From: SpSt-539 sp964549445 | GTDB taxonomy: Bacteria; Planctomycetota; Phycisphaerae; UBA1845; UTPLA1 | DNA: 64,000 nt | Direction of reading: 5' to 3' | Assembly (NCBI GenBank): GCA_964549445.1 | Contig: CAZJVS010000023.1 | Coordinates: 1 to 64,000, forward strand | Shown: one piece after another, positions 19,106-28,165 of the stretch | How positions within the stretch are numbered: the stretch's first letter is position 1 | Layout of the letters: each line of letters begins with the position of its first letter | Notes under the pieces: generated by a model | What the model was told of the DNA's origin: nothing | Databases searched by the model: none | The model's input: only the letters and a program-made list of their open reading frames with translations | Made by a program: the position numbers and the translations under genes

Positions 19106-19765
19106 ATGAATTCTCACAAGCTCGGCTCAACTGCACTCTTCTTCGCTGCAATACTCGCAACGCCGCACGCAGCGTCGGCCCTGTTCGAGCAAAAACCCGC
19201 TCCCGCTGGTCCCGTCGGCGTTGTAGACGTCATTCGCGTTTTTGACGAATGTGATCAGATCAAAGACCTTAATCAGGTCCTCCGCGAGTCAAATGAGGGC
19301 TTCCAGAAGGAAGCCGAAGCCCGCAAGAAAGTCCTCGCCCAGAAGGAAACGGAACTCGCCGCCTTCGCCCCGGATAGCCCCGACTACGGCCCCCGTCGAC
19401 GCGAATTCACCCGCCTCAGCATCGAATTCAACGTCTGGATGCAGCAGACCCGCGCCGAACTCGCTCGCGACCACTTCAACTGGACCCGCGTCGTCTATGA
19501 CGAGTGCTGCAAAGCCGTCGCCGAAGTCGCCCGCGAGCGCGGCATGAGCGCCGTCCTTCAAAAACGCCCATTCAAGCCGGAAGCCATCGAAGACGAGGAT
19601 CTCGACAAAGTCCGCCAGATGATCCATACCCGCATCGTCGTATGGAATGAGGAATCACTCGACATCACCGAAACCGTCATCAACCGAATGAATGCCCGTT
19701 ACCGCGAACGCGGCGGTAAGAACAAGCTCAAGCCCTCCGCCAGCACACCGCCCGGCGGACGCTGA
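19106..19765 (+). CDS. Skp/OmpH-like periplasmic chaperone
   Basis: 219 residues from the ATG at 19106 with GGAGG 7 nt upstream. A signal peptide (ALFFAAILATPHAASA) leads to VGVVDVIRVFDEC, the short strand that opens OmpH/Skp proteins, then long charged helices (EGFQKEAEARKKVLAQKETELAAF) that would form the tentacle coiled coil. It is probably a holdase that carries outer-membrane proteins across the periplasm. Its position immediately before lpxD matches the skp-lpxD order in proteobacteria. It is longer than E. coli Skp (161 residues). Confidence 0.83.
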   Translation: MNSHKLGSTALFFAAILATPHAASALFEQKPAPAGPVGVVDVIRVFDECDQIKDLNQVLRESNEGFQKEAEARKKVLAQKETELAAFAPDSPDYGPRRREFTRLSIEFNVWMQQTRAELARDHFNWTRVVYDECCKAVAEVARERGMSAVLQKRPFKPEAIEDEDLDKVRQMIHTRIVVWNEESLDITETVINRMNARYRERGGKNKLKPSASTPPGGR

Positions 19766-19773
19766 CGACACGC

Positions 19774-20826
19774 ATGAGCCGCCCGACGACCACCGACGAA
19801 CTCACCCGAATCGGCGGCGGCACGCTGCGCGGTTCGCCGACAGTCGTGATTACCGGCGTCGCCACAATCCAGGACGCGACACCCGCCGACATCACCTGGG
19901 TCGCCGACGATCATCGAGTCAGGCAGCTGGCAGACTGTCGCGCCGGTGCCGTTGTCGGCCGCCCCAATCTCATCCCGACCAACATGCCGGCCATCCTGCT
20001 TCCCGATGTCGAAGCAGGCATCGCCGCCATTCTCGCCCACTTCGATCGCCCCCCATGGCGACCCTCGCCGGGTGTCCACCCGACGGCCATCATTGACCCA
20101 TCGGCCACCATCAACCCCGAGGCTGCCATCGGCCCCCATGTCGTCATCGGCCCGCGCACAACGATCGACCGCGGCGCGACGCTCCACGCCGGCGTTTACA
20201 TCGGCGCCGATGTCCGCATCGGTTCGGCCTGTGAATTGTGGCCCCACGTCTTCGTCGCAGACCGTTGCACGATCGGAAACCGAGTCATCATCTGGCCCAG
20301 CGCCGTCATCGGCCGGCCCGGCTTCGGTTTCATCTTCCGAAATGGCCGCCACCAGCGCCTCCCGCAAATTGGCACTGTCGTTATCGAAGACGAAGTTGAG
20401 ATTGGCGCCGGGACGTGCATCGATCGGGCGAAGTGTGGCGAGACTCGAATCGGGGCCGGAACCAAGATTGATAACCAAGTGCAAGTGGCGCATAATGTCA
20501 TTACCGGACCAGGGTGCATCTTGGTCAGTCAGGTCGGTGTGGCCGGCAGTGCCCGACTCGGGACAGGCGTGGTCCTCGCGGGGCAGGTCGGCGTCACCGA
20601 CAACGTGTCGATCGGCGACGGCGTTCGGGCGACAGCCCAGACCGGCGTGACCCGCTCCGTGCCCGCTCATACGACCGTCGAAGGGCGCTGGGGCCGGGAG
20701 CGTATGCGGGTCCTGCGCGAGGAGGCCCTGACCCGGCGTTTGCCTGAACTCCTCGAAAAGGTCAAGGAATTAAGCCGCAGGGTTCAAACACTTGAGGCAG
20801 CAGCAGACGATCGCAAAACCCGTTGA
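19774..20826 (+). CDS. lpxD: UDP-3-O-acylglucosamine N-acyltransferase
   Basis: 350 residues, close to the usual 340. An N-terminal uridine-binding domain is followed by left-handed beta-helix hexapeptide repeats from about residue 105 (HPTAIIDPSATINPEAAIGPHVVIG). The catalytic His is in QVQVAHNVITG. It adds the second acyl chain to UDP-3-O-acyl-glucosamine in lipid A synthesis. Only 8 nt separate it from the skp-like gene, and it overlaps the next gene by 35 nt, so translational coupling is likely. Confidence 0.94.
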   Translation: MSRPTTTDELTRIGGGTLRGSPTVVITGVATIQDATPADITWVADDHRVRQLADCRAGAVVGRPNLIPTNMPAILLPDVEAGIAAILAHFDRPPWRPSPGVHPTAIIDPSATINPEAAIGPHVVIGPRTTIDRGATLHAGVYIGADVRIGSACELWPHVFVADRCTIGNRVIIWPSAVIGRPGFGFIFRNGRHQRLPQIGTVVIEDEVEIGAGTCIDRAKCGETRIGAGTKIDNQVQVAHNVITGPGCILVSQVGVAGSARLGTGVVLAGQVGVTDNVSIGDGVRATAQTGVTRSVPAHTTVEGRWGRERMRVLREEALTRRLPELLEKVKELSRRVQTLEAAADDRKTR

Positions 20827-22102
20827 AGTAAGCGGCCTCGGACTCTTTACGGGTCAGCCCGTCAAAGTCCGCTTCAAGCCGGCCGCCCCCGATACCGGCG
20901 TTCAATTCATCCGCGTAGACACCCCCAAGCCGGTCCGCATCCCCGCCCTCGTCGCCAATGTCGCCAAGCGCGCACGCCGCACGAGCTTGCAGAATGGCAC
21001 CGCCTCGGTCGAAACCATCGAACACTGCCTCGCCGCCCTTCACGGACTCGGCGTTGACAACGTCGAAATCGAACTCGAAGGCGGCGAACTTCCGGGTTGC
21101 GACGGCAGCAGCCGCGCCTTCGTCGGCGCGATCAACGACGCCGGCATCGTAACGCAGGAGCGCCTCCTCGAACCTCTCGTCATTACCGAGGTCGTCCGCG
21201 TCGCAGACGGCGATGCGGAACTCATCGCCGCCCCCGGCGACGATGACTCACTGAACATCATCTACGACCTCGACTACGGCAATAGTGGTCTGCTTCATCG
21301 CCAGCTTTTCGCCGTCCGCCTCAGCAAAGACTCCTTCGCGCGCGAAATCGCCGACGCCCGCACCTATGTCTTCGAAGCCGAAGCCCAGCAACTCCGCGAT
21401 GCCGGCCTCGGCAAGCACCTCACTCCCAAAGACGTCGTGGTCATTGGTCCCAACGGCGTCATCGACAACGAATTCCGCTTCCCCGACGAGTGCGTCCGCC
21501 ACAAGGTGCTCGACCTCATCGGCGATCTCCTGCTCGCCGGCCGTGCGATCTACGGAAAAATCTACGCCCACAAGAGCGGACACGCCCTCAATCACGAACT
21601 CGTCCGCAAGCTCATTAAGGCCATCGAGGCGAAACAGGCCGCTCAGACCCTCAGTCGCGAAGCCGTTTTGGACGTCCGCCGCCTGCAGCGCCTTCTCCCC
21701 CATCGATTTCCGTTCCTGCTGGTCGATCGCGTCGTCTCAATCGACGCCGACCAGCGCGCCGTCGGCATCAAGAACGTCTCCATCAACGAAGACTATTTCC
21801 AGGGCCACTTCCCCGGTCACCCCATCATGCCCGGCGTCCTCATCCTCGAGGCCATGGCCCAGTTGTCAGGAATCCTGCTCTCGCAGAAGCTCGAACACAC
21901 TGGCAAAGTCGCCATGCTTCTGTCGATGGATCATGTGAAGTTCCGGCGGCCCGTCGTGCCGGGGGACCAGCTCGTGCTCGAATCTCACACGCTGAACGTT
22001 AAGACCCGCACCGGCCACGTCCAGTGCTACGCCCGCGTTGCAGGTGAACTCGCCGCTCAGGCCGAGATCAAGTTCATGATGGTGGATGCCGAGCCGCTCT
22101 AG
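20792..22102 (+). CDS. lpxC/fabZ: Bifunctional LpxC deacetylase / FabZ dehydratase
   Basis: 436 residues from a TTG at 20792 inside the end of lpxD. Residues 1-285 are LpxC: zinc ligands H78 (ETIEHCLAAL), H237 and D241 (VRHKVLDLIGD), and the general-base region HKSGH with H264. Residues 295-436 are FabZ: LPHRFPFLLVDRV, then catalytic H343 in FQGHFPGHPIMPG and the acid in ILEAMAQ. LpxC commits UDP-3-O-acyl-GlcNAc to lipid A; FabZ dehydrates 3-hydroxyacyl-ACP, drawing on the same acyl pool. The fusion is known from Bacteroidetes and other phyla. Both active sites look complete. Confidence 0.95.
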   Translation: MRQQQTIAKPVEVSGLGLFTGQPVKVRFKPAAPDTGVQFIRVDTPKPVRIPALVANVAKRARRTSLQNGTASVETIEHCLAALHGLGVDNVEIELEGGELPGCDGSSRAFVGAINDAGIVTQERLLEPLVITEVVRVADGDAELIAAPGDDDSLNIIYDLDYGNSGLLHRQLFAVRLSKDSFAREIADARTYVFEAEAQQLRDAGLGKHLTPKDVVVIGPNGVIDNEFRFPDECVRHKVLDLIGDLLLAGRAIYGKIYAHKSGHALNHELVRKLIKAIEAKQAAQTLSREAVLDVRRLQRLLPHRFPFLLVDRVVSIDADQRAVGIKNVSINEDYFQGHFPGHPIMPGVLILEAMAQLSGILLSQKLEHTGKVAMLLSMDHVKFRRPVVPGDQLVLESHTLNVKTRTGHVQCYARVAGELAAQAEIKFMMVDAEPL

Positions 22103-22119
22103 GAGTACGGAAGACCGCG

Positions 22120-23064
22120 ATGCGTAAGATTGCTGCGACTGCAACTGTCGATCCTGCAAGCACCCTCGGGGCTGATCTCGAGATCGGCCCCGGCTGCGTC
22201 GTCGGTCCGCGCGTCCGCATCGGCGACGGTTGCAAACTCCTCGCCAACGTCTACGTCAGCGGCGACACCACGATCGGTCGTAACAACACCTTCTATCCCG
22301 GTTGCGTCATCGGCGCGCCCCCGCAGGACCTCAAACACAACGGCGAAGACACCCAGCTCCAGATCGCCGACAACAACGTCTTCCGCGAATACGTCACCAT
22401 TCACACCGGCACCGCCCTCGGCCGCGGCATCACAACCATCGGCAGCAATAACCAGCTCCAAGTCGGCTCCCACGTCGCCCACGACGTTGAAGTCGGAGAT
22501 CACTGCATTTTCTCCAACGGCGTTCAAATCGCCGGCCATGTCCGCATCGAAGATTACGTCATCATCAGTGGCATGTCCGGCGTCCATCAATTCGTCACCG
22601 TTGGCCGTTACGCCTTCGTCGCCGGCCTCGCCCGCGTCACGACTGACGTGCCTCCCTTCCTCGTCTTCCACTTCGACGGCACGCTCGCTGGTGTCAACGC
22701 CAAGGGTCTTACGCGCTGGGGCTTTAGCGACGAGTCCTGTACGCGCCTCAAGCGACTCTACCGGCAACTCTTCCCTCGTCACGGCCGCGAAGAGGAAAAC
22801 CGCGGGCCGCGAACGCTCCTCGAAATGCTCTTTTCTCGCCGCGCCCGCCGCGGCGCACTCAGTCTGGCGCGACGCGTCGAAGAGGTCGAGACCGACAGTT
22901 CGCTGGACGAAAACTGTCAGTATCTTGTCGCCTTCCTCAAGCGCTCGTTGAACGACGGCAAGTACGGCCGCTACCTCGAAGCCGTCCGCAAAGACACCAA
23001 GATTCCCCCGCCGAAGTTCTACGCCCCGTCTGCCCCGCCGCAGATCGGCCAGGCCGTCACATGA
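22120..23064 (+). CDS. lpxA: UDP-N-acetylglucosamine acyltransferase
   Basis: 314 residues, somewhat longer than the 262 of E. coli because of a C-terminal extension. Hexapeptide repeats start at once (ATVDPASTLGADLEIGPGC), the catalytic His is in GSHVAHDVEVG, and the family segment SGMSGVHQFVTVGRYAFVAGLARVTTDVPPF follows. It catalyses the first step of lipid A synthesis. The last 60 residues (SSLDENCQYLVAFLKRS and onward) form a helical tail of unclear role. It overlaps the next gene by 4 nt (ATGA). Confidence 0.94.
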   Translation: MRKIAATATVDPASTLGADLEIGPGCVVGPRVRIGDGCKLLANVYVSGDTTIGRNNTFYPGCVIGAPPQDLKHNGEDTQLQIADNNVFREYVTIHTGTALGRGITTIGSNNQLQVGSHVAHDVEVGDHCIFSNGVQIAGHVRIEDYVIISGMSGVHQFVTVGRYAFVAGLARVTTDVPPFLVFHFDGTLAGVNAKGLTRWGFSDESCTRLKRLYRQLFPRHGREEENRGPRTLLEMLFSRRARRGALSLARRVEEVETDSSLDENCQYLVAFLKRSLNDGKYGRYLEAVRKDTKIPPPKFYAPSAPPQIGQAVT

Positions 23065-24080
23065 CTCGTCCCACGCGCGTCGCCGTCGTCGGCGCCGGCC
23101 GCATGGGTGGCCACCACGCCCGAATCTATCGCGAGATGCCCGAGGCCGAACTCGTCGCCGTCGTCGACATCTCCGCCGACAACGCCCGCAAGCTCGCCGA
23201 GGCCTATGGCGCCCGCTCGCTGACCCGCATCGAAGAACTGCCCGACAACGTTGAGGCCGTCTCCGTCGCCGCGCCGACCAGCCACCATCTGGCGATCGCC
23301 GAAGCCCTCATGAATCGCCGCATCGCCGTCCTCGTCGAGAAACCCCTCGCCGCCACCGTCGCCGAGGCCGAACGCCTCGACGCCGTCGCAAAGCAGACCG
23401 GCTGCGTCCTCACCGTCGGCCACACCGAGCGCTTCAATCCCGTCGTCCGCGCCATCCAGCGACTCAATATCGCGCCCAAGTTCGTCGAGACAAGTCGAAT
23501 CAGCCCCTTCAGCTTCCGGTCCGCCGACATCGGCGTCGTGGCCGACATGATGATCCACGACATCGACATTGTCCTGCATCTTGTCCGCTCGGCCTGGACG
23601 AAGGTCGACGCCGTCGGTGTAAACGTGCTCGTCCGACATGAGGACGTGGCCAACGCACGCGTCGAGTTTGCAAACGGCGCCGTCGCCAACCTGACGGCCT
23701 CGCGACTCGCCCTGAAGACCGAGCGCAAGATCCGTATCTTCTCCGAAACCGCCTACGTCTCCGCCGACTATCAGAAGAAAACCGGCATCGCGATCACCAA
23801 GGATGCCAACCTCGACATCCTCGTCCAGGCCCGCGACGGCCGCTTCGAAGATCTCTCCCAGATGCAGGGCGTTGACTTCGGCAAGATGGTCAACGTTGAG
23901 CCCCTCGCCTTCGATGCCACCGACCCCCTCCGCGCCGAATTGGAGGCCTTTCTTCGCAGCGTTCGCGAAGGCGCACCGCCCGCCGTCACAGCCGAAGACG
24001 GCCTCGCAGCCGTCCGGCTCGCCACCGAAATCGCCGACACCATCCGCCGCCATTCCTGGACGTCGCCGACCGCCAAGTAA
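23061..24080 (+). CDS. Gfo/Idh/MocA family oxidoreductase in the lipid A operon
   Basis: 339 residues. The Rossmann start is VAVVGAGRMGGHHARIYRE, followed by the EKP motif (VLVEKPLAATVAEAE), GHTERFNPV and a catalytic-site HDIDIVLHL (His then Asp). These NAD(P)-dependent enzymes oxidise or reduce sugars and nucleotide sugars. Fused by ATGA to lpxA, it probably acts on a lipid A or UDP-sugar intermediate; the known GnnA enzyme, which prepares UDP-GlcNAc for 3-amino lipid A, belongs to this superfamily, but no GnnB-like aminotransferase is visible nearby. The role in lipid A is an inference from position. Confidence 0.85.
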   Translation: MTRPTRVAVVGAGRMGGHHARIYREMPEAELVAVVDISADNARKLAEAYGARSLTRIEELPDNVEAVSVAAPTSHHLAIAEALMNRRIAVLVEKPLAATVAEAERLDAVAKQTGCVLTVGHTERFNPVVRAIQRLNIAPKFVETSRISPFSFRSADIGVVADMMIHDIDIVLHLVRSAWTKVDAVGVNVLVRHEDVANARVEFANGAVANLTASRLALKTERKIRIFSETAYVSADYQKKTGIAITKDANLDILVQARDGRFEDLSQMQGVDFGKMVNVEPLAFDATDPLRAELEAFLRSVREGAPPAVTAEDGLAAVRLATEIADTIRRHSWTSPTAK

Positions 24081-24098
24081 AGTTTTCAATGGGATGAA

Positions 24099-25571
24099 TT
24101 AGAACGGCACCGTCTCATCCGGCGTCGCGTTGTCAAACGCCGGCGCCGCCGAAGCGGCCGGAACATATCCCGGCATCTCGGTCCCGTGGTGCAGATCGCC
24201 AAACCGAGTGAGCCGCTTCTCGAAGTGTACTTCCACCACGCCCGTCGGTCCGTTGCGCTGCTTCGCGATGATCAACTCGGCCTTTCCGCGCACGTCTTCA
24301 TCCACAGCCGACGCGATCTCCGCCTCCGAAGCATCCCCTCGTCCCTTCCGCGCCTTCTGCTCCTGAAAGTACTCCTCGCGGTGCAACAGGATGACAACGT
24401 CCGCGTCCTGCTCGATCGCCCCGCTCTCCCGCAGATCGCTCATCCGAGGCCGGTTCCCTTCGCGCTTCTCCGGATCGCGGTTGAGCTGCGCCATGGCCAC
24501 CACCGGAATGTTCAGTTCCCGCGCCAGTGCCTTCAGGGCCCGGCTGATCGCCGAAATCTCCTGCTGTCGGCTCTCCCTCGCCATCTTCGGATCGGAGAGA
24601 AGTTGGAGATAGTCAACGAAGATGATCTCGACGCGCTGCTGTTGCCGCAGCCGCCGCGACTTTGCCCGCAACTCCATCACCGTCATCCCCGCCGTGTCAT
24701 CGACGAAGATCGGCTTCTCGCACATGGTTCCGCAGATGTTGAAGAGGTGGTTCTTCTGTTCGTCGCTGATCCGCCCCCGCCGGATGTTGTGCGCCTCGAC
24801 CCCGCTTCGTGAACTCAGCATGCGCAGCGCAATCTGCTGCTTCGACATCTCGAGCGAAAACACCGCGCTCGGAATCCCTTCGTCAATCGAAATTGCTTCC
24901 GCCATCGAAAGCGCCAGCGCCGTCTTTCCCATGCTCGGCCGCGCCGCAATGACGATGAACTCCCCTGCCTGGAACCCGCTGGTGTATTCGTTCAGCTCCG
25001 TAAACCCGGTCGGAACCCCCGTTACGAGCCGCCCATCGTGCTCCGCAATTCGCTTGAAGGTCTCTTCGAGGATCTCGCGCAGGTGCAACACCTTGCCGCG
25101 AATCCGCCGCTCGGTGACCTCGAACATCTCCTTTTCAACGCGGTCAAGCAGCTCCGGCGTCTTCTGCTGCTGGTCGTACGCCGCTTCGAGAATCCCGCCC
25201 GTGGCCCGTATCAGTTCGCGCAGCAGTCCCTTGTCCCGGACGATGGCCGCGTAATGCTCGCTGTTCGCCGCCGACGGAACCGACTCCGACAGTGCGATCA
25301 GGTAGTCGATCCCCCCGACTTCTTCCAGCAGCGCGCGCCGCGACAGTTCATCCCGCAGGACCGTAATGTCGATCGGCCGATTCTGGTCGTAGAGTTCGAC
25401 CAGCACCTCGTACAGGCGCCGATGATCCGGCCGATAGAAATGGTGCGATTCTTCGCGCGGAATGATCTGCAGAACCTGCCCGATCGCGTCGCGCTCGAGC
25501 AGGAGCGCGCCGAGAAGGCTCATCTCGGCCTCGAGATCCTGCGGCGGCTGTCGGCCGACGTCGGCGGCCAT
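24099..25571 (-). CDS. dnaB: Replicative DNA helicase
   Basis: 490 residues. The N-terminal domain opens PQDLEAEMSLLGALLLE, then a linker, then the RecA-like ATPase domain with Walker A ARPSMGKTALALSMA, Walker B region VEIIFVDYLQLLSD and AQLNRDPEKREGNRPRMSDLRESGAIEQDAD (helicase H3/H4 segment). It unwinds DNA ahead of the replication fork as a hexamer. It is the last gene of the tRNA-Gln to dnaB transcript, 4 nt after rplI, and is convergent with the lipid A operon (18 nt between stops). Confidence 0.97.
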   Translation of the reverse strand: MAADVGRQPPQDLEAEMSLLGALLLERDAIGQVLQIIPREESHHFYRPDHRRLYEVLVELYDQNRPIDITVLRDELSRRALLEEVGGIDYLIALSESVPSAANSEHYAAIVRDKGLLRELIRATGGILEAAYDQQQKTPELLDRVEKEMFEVTERRIRGKVLHLREILEETFKRIAEHDGRLVTGVPTGFTELNEYTSGFQAGEFIVIAARPSMGKTALALSMAEAISIDEGIPSAVFSLEMSKQQIALRMLSSRSGVEAHNIRRGRISDEQKNHLFNICGTMCEKPIFVDDTAGMTVMELRAKSRRLRQQQRVEIIFVDYLQLLSDPKMARESRQQEISAISRALKALARELNIPVVAMAQLNRDPEKREGNRPRMSDLRESGAIEQDADVVILLHREEYFQEQKARKGRGDASEAEIASAVDEDVRGKAELIIAKQRNGPTGVVEVHFEKRLTRFGDLHHGTEMPGYVPAASAAPAFDNATPDETVPF

Positions 25572-25575
25572 CAGA

Positions 25576-26091
25576 CTACCCTTCGGTCGGCTTCGCTTCG
25601 CTCGTCCCGGCCGCTGCCGCCTGCTCGTTCGCCAGATCGGTCGCGGTCTTCTCGCGGACCGTCCAGACCTTCACTTCGCCCTCGTAACCTTCGCCAAGGA
25701 TCACGCGCACCATCTTGGTGTCGAGCGTCTTGATCGGTTCGTCGAGCTTGATCTGGTCCGGCTGCACGGCATGACCCGCCGCGATCAAGGCCTTTGAAAT
25801 CTCGCGCGTCGTCACCGATCCGTACAAGTGGCCTTCTTCGTTGGCCGCCGCCGAAATAGTGACCTCGACGCCCGCCAGCCGATCGACCTCGCGCTTGAGG
25901 AACTCGTGCCGCCGCGCCCGCTCTTCGGCCGCGACCCGCTTGTCGTCCTCGACCTTCTTCAGGTTGGCGTTCGTCGGCTCCAGCGCCAGATGGTGCGGTA
26001 GCAGGTAGTTTCGAGCGTACCCGTTCCGGACGTCCACCAGGTCGCCCGCCAGTCCCAGCTTCGGAATGTCTCTGCGCAACAAAACTTTCAT
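25576..26091 (-). CDS. rplI: 50S ribosomal protein L9
   Basis: 171 residues from the ATG at 26091, giving the standard opening MKVLLRRDIPKLGLAGDLV and the signature GYARNYLLPHHLA. The long central helix and the C-terminal RNA-binding domain (YGSVTTREISKAL) follow. It is slightly longer than E. coli L9 because of an Ala/Glu-rich tail. The rpsF-ssb-rpsR-rplI-dnaB order is widely conserved. Confidence 0.96.
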   Translation of the reverse strand: MKVLLRRDIPKLGLAGDLVDVRNGYARNYLLPHHLALEPTNANLKKVEDDKRVAAEERARRHEFLKREVDRLAGVEVTISAAANEEGHLYGSVTTREISKALIAAGHAVQPDQIKLDEPIKTLDTKMVRVILGEGYEGEVKVWTVREKTATDLANEQAAAAGTSEAKPTEG

Positions 26092-26126
26092 GGCATCCTC
26101 GCCTTCACAAACATGGATTCCGCCGC

Positions 26127-26486
26127 TTACGCCACAAACGGCAGCAGCCCGATGAACCGCGCCCGCTTGATCGCGAGCCGCGCCGATCGCTGGTGCAGGG
26201 CGCACAGGCCGCTCCGCTTCCGCGTTAGCATCTTCCCCTGGGCCGACAGCATCCGCTGGAGGTTGCCAAGGTCCTTGTAGTCGATCTCGCTCGTCTTCTC
26301 GCGGCAATACCGGCACTTGCCCGGCTCACGGCCGCCGCCGCTCGCGCCGCCGCGTTCCTGCCGCCGCGCGCCGCCCGCTGCTCGTCCACCGGCCATCCGG
26401 CCGCCTCCGGCCCGACCGCCGGCGCCCGGCCGGCCGCCGCCTCCCGCTCGTCCACCCTTCGCATCGCGCGAATTCATCATCCGCAT
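26127..26486 (-). CDS. rpsR: 30S ribosomal protein S18 with long Gly/Arg-rich N-terminus
   Basis: 119 residues. The C-terminal 65 are typical S18 (DYKDLGNLQRMLSAQGKML, then RSGLCALHQRSARLAIKRAR). A zinc-type CRYC pair plus later Cys and His suggests the zinc-binding form. The first 55 residues are an unusual Gly/Arg/Ala tail with repeated GGRAGGG, about twice the length typical before the S18 core. AGAGAGGA precedes the ATG at 26486. Confidence 0.94.
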   Translation of the reverse strand: MRMMNSRDAKGGRAGGGGRPGAGGRAGGGRMAGGRAAGGARRQERGGASGGGREPGKCRYCREKTSEIDYKDLGNLQRMLSAQGKMLTRKRSGLCALHQRSARLAIKRARFIGLLPFVA

Positions 26487-26534
26487 GGTGTCCTCTCTCT
26501 CTTAGCCGCGCGGCGTGTCACCGCCGCCACGGTC

Positions 26535-27020
26535 TCAAAACGGTATCTCTTCTCGTCCGCCGTCATCCGAGGGCGGAGGCATCTCTTCGTCAACCGGTGC
26601 GGCAGCCGCCACGGCCGGCCCGCGATTGCCGGCCGCCCGATCGCGCGACCAGTTCCCGCGACCCGCCGGCGCCTCGCCGCCCTCTCCGCGTGGTCCGCCC
26701 AGGAACTGGAAGTTGTCGATCACGACGTACAGCTTGCTTCGCTTCTGACCTTCCTTGCTTTCCCACTGGTCAAGCCGCAGATGTCCCTCGACCAGCAGCG
26801 GCCGGCCCTTCGTCATGTATTGATTGATCGTCTCCGCCCCGCGGGCGAAGCACCGGCAATCGACGAAGCAGACTTCCTCCTTCATCTGCCCGTCTTGCCC
26901 CTTCCACTTGCGATTGATCGCCAGTCCGAATTCGCACACCGGCGTCCCGCTCGGCAGGTACGAAAGCTGCGGATCGCGCGTCAGGTTCCCAGCCAGGATA
27001 ACCTTGTTAAAGTTCGCCAT
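26535..27020 (-). CDS. ssb: Single-stranded DNA-binding protein
   Basis: 161 residues. The OB fold begins NKVILAGNLTRDPQL and includes FGLAINRKW and YMTKGRPLLVEGHLRLDQWE. A flexible Gly/Ala/Arg/Pro linker leads to the conserved acidic tip EEIPF, which recruits DNA repair and replication proteins. It coats single-stranded DNA in replication. Position between rpsF and rpsR is the usual one. Confidence 0.96.
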   Translation of the reverse strand: MANFNKVILAGNLTRDPQLSYLPSGTPVCEFGLAINRKWKGQDGQMKEEVCFVDCRCFARGAETINQYMTKGRPLLVEGHLRLDQWESKEGQKRSKLYVVIDNFQFLGGPRGEGGEAPAGRGNWSRDRAAGNRGPAVAAAAPVDEEMPPPSDDGGREEIPF

Positions 27021-27062
27021 GAGATTCCTTCCTCCGCGGCCGCTGCCGTCGGTCCCGTCCGC

Positions 27063-27533
27063 CTACGGCGCCTCGGCCGGCTCGGCCATCTCTTCAATAG
27101 CGGCCGCCGGTATCGCATCGACCCGTCCCGCCGGCGCTCGATCCATTCCCGGCTCGCCCGGCGGCCGGTCGCGAGGACCTTCAAACCGGTCCGTGTGCCG
27201 CGGCGGTGCCGCAGCAGCCAATGCCTTCTCGATCAGCTCCGGAGTCATCGCGTCCGCCCGCAGTACCAGCACCCGCAGGATCGACTCGCTGAGCTGGGCA
27301 TCCCGCTCCAATGGGCCGATCTTGTCCGACTCCGCCTCGAAGAACACAAGCCCGTACGTCGCGCGCTTGTGCCCGCCGATCTCGTACGCCAGCTTCCGGT
27401 CGTCCCACCGCTTCAGGCCCAGGATCTTCGCACTGGCCCGGTCCAGCAGCCGCCGGATTTCCGCCTCGCCGTCCGTCCACTCCGGCGTCGTCGCCGGATT
27501 CAACAGAAACATTCCTTCGTAGGTGCGTCCCAT
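27063..27533 (-). CDS. rpsF: 30S ribosomal protein S6
   Basis: 156 residues from the ATG at 27533, giving MGRTYEGMFLLNP. S6 features: WDDRKLAYEIGGHKRATYGLVFFEA and ILRVLVLRAD. The C-terminus is extended with a Pro/Arg/Glu-rich stretch beyond the 100-residue core. S6 binds S18 on the 30S platform, and the two genes flank ssb here. Confidence 0.95.
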   Translation of the reverse strand: MGRTYEGMFLLNPATTPEWTDGEAEIRRLLDRASAKILGLKRWDDRKLAYEIGGHKRATYGLVFFEAESDKIGPLERDAQLSESILRVLVLRADAMTPELIEKALAAAAPPRHTDRFEGPRDRPPGEPGMDRAPAGRVDAIPAAAIEEMAEPAEAP

Positions 27534-27572
27534 CGTTATCCTCGTTTCTCTCAAGTCGGCCTCGCGGCCCTC

Positions 27573-28136
27573 TCACTTCGACTTGTTGTACCGATTCATC
27601 GCGGCCGTCGTGCCCTCACGCAGCCACACGTCAACGGCGTCAACCGCCGTACTCACCATCTCATCCGCCGTCGGCCGCTCCGATTCCGCAAACCGGCCGA
27701 GTACAAAATCCTTCGCGTCTCCTCGCACCGGCCGGCCGATCCCCAGCCGCAACCTCGCGATCTCCTGCGTCCCGAGCGACGCGAGTACGTCGTCCAAACC
27801 TTTCTGTCCGCCGGCCGATCCGCTCGCCCGCATCCGCAGCGTCCCGAGCGGCAGGTCCAAGTCGTCGCTGATCACCAGGACGTCCGCCGGACTGCACTGG
27901 TAGAACTGCCACGCCGCCACAACCGACCGGCCGCTGCAGTTCATATACGTCTGCGGGCACAAGACCGTCACGCGCTGCCCGCACGCCTCGCCATCCGCCA
28001 CGAGTCCCTGGAACTTCTTCCGCCATGCGGCAAGGTTCCAGCGGCTCGCCAGCGCCTCGGCCACGCGAAAGCCGACATTGTGCCGCGTCTCCGCGTACTC
28101 GCGTCCCGGATTTCCAAGCCCGACGATCAGCTTCAT
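27573..28136 (-). CDS. pth: Peptidyl-tRNA hydrolase
   Basis: 187 residues, normal length. It opens MKLIVGLGNPGREYAETRHNVGF, with the catalytic His in RHNVGF, then LCPQTYMNCSGRSV and VISDDLDLPLGTLR (catalytic Asp), then GSAGGQKGLDDVLASLGTQEIARLRLGIGRP. It frees tRNA from dropped-off peptidyl-tRNA. The gene follows rplY, an order seen in many bacteria. Confidence 0.96.
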   Translation of the reverse strand: MKLIVGLGNPGREYAETRHNVGFRVAEALASRWNLAAWRKKFQGLVADGEACGQRVTVLCPQTYMNCSGRSVVAAWQFYQCSPADVLVISDDLDLPLGTLRMRASGSAGGQKGLDDVLASLGTQEIARLRLGIGRPVRGDAKDFVLGRFAESERPTADEMVSTAVDAVDVWLREGTTAAMNRYNKSK

Positions 28137-28165
28137 GCGGATTCACGCCGCGAGCGAGCCACGGG

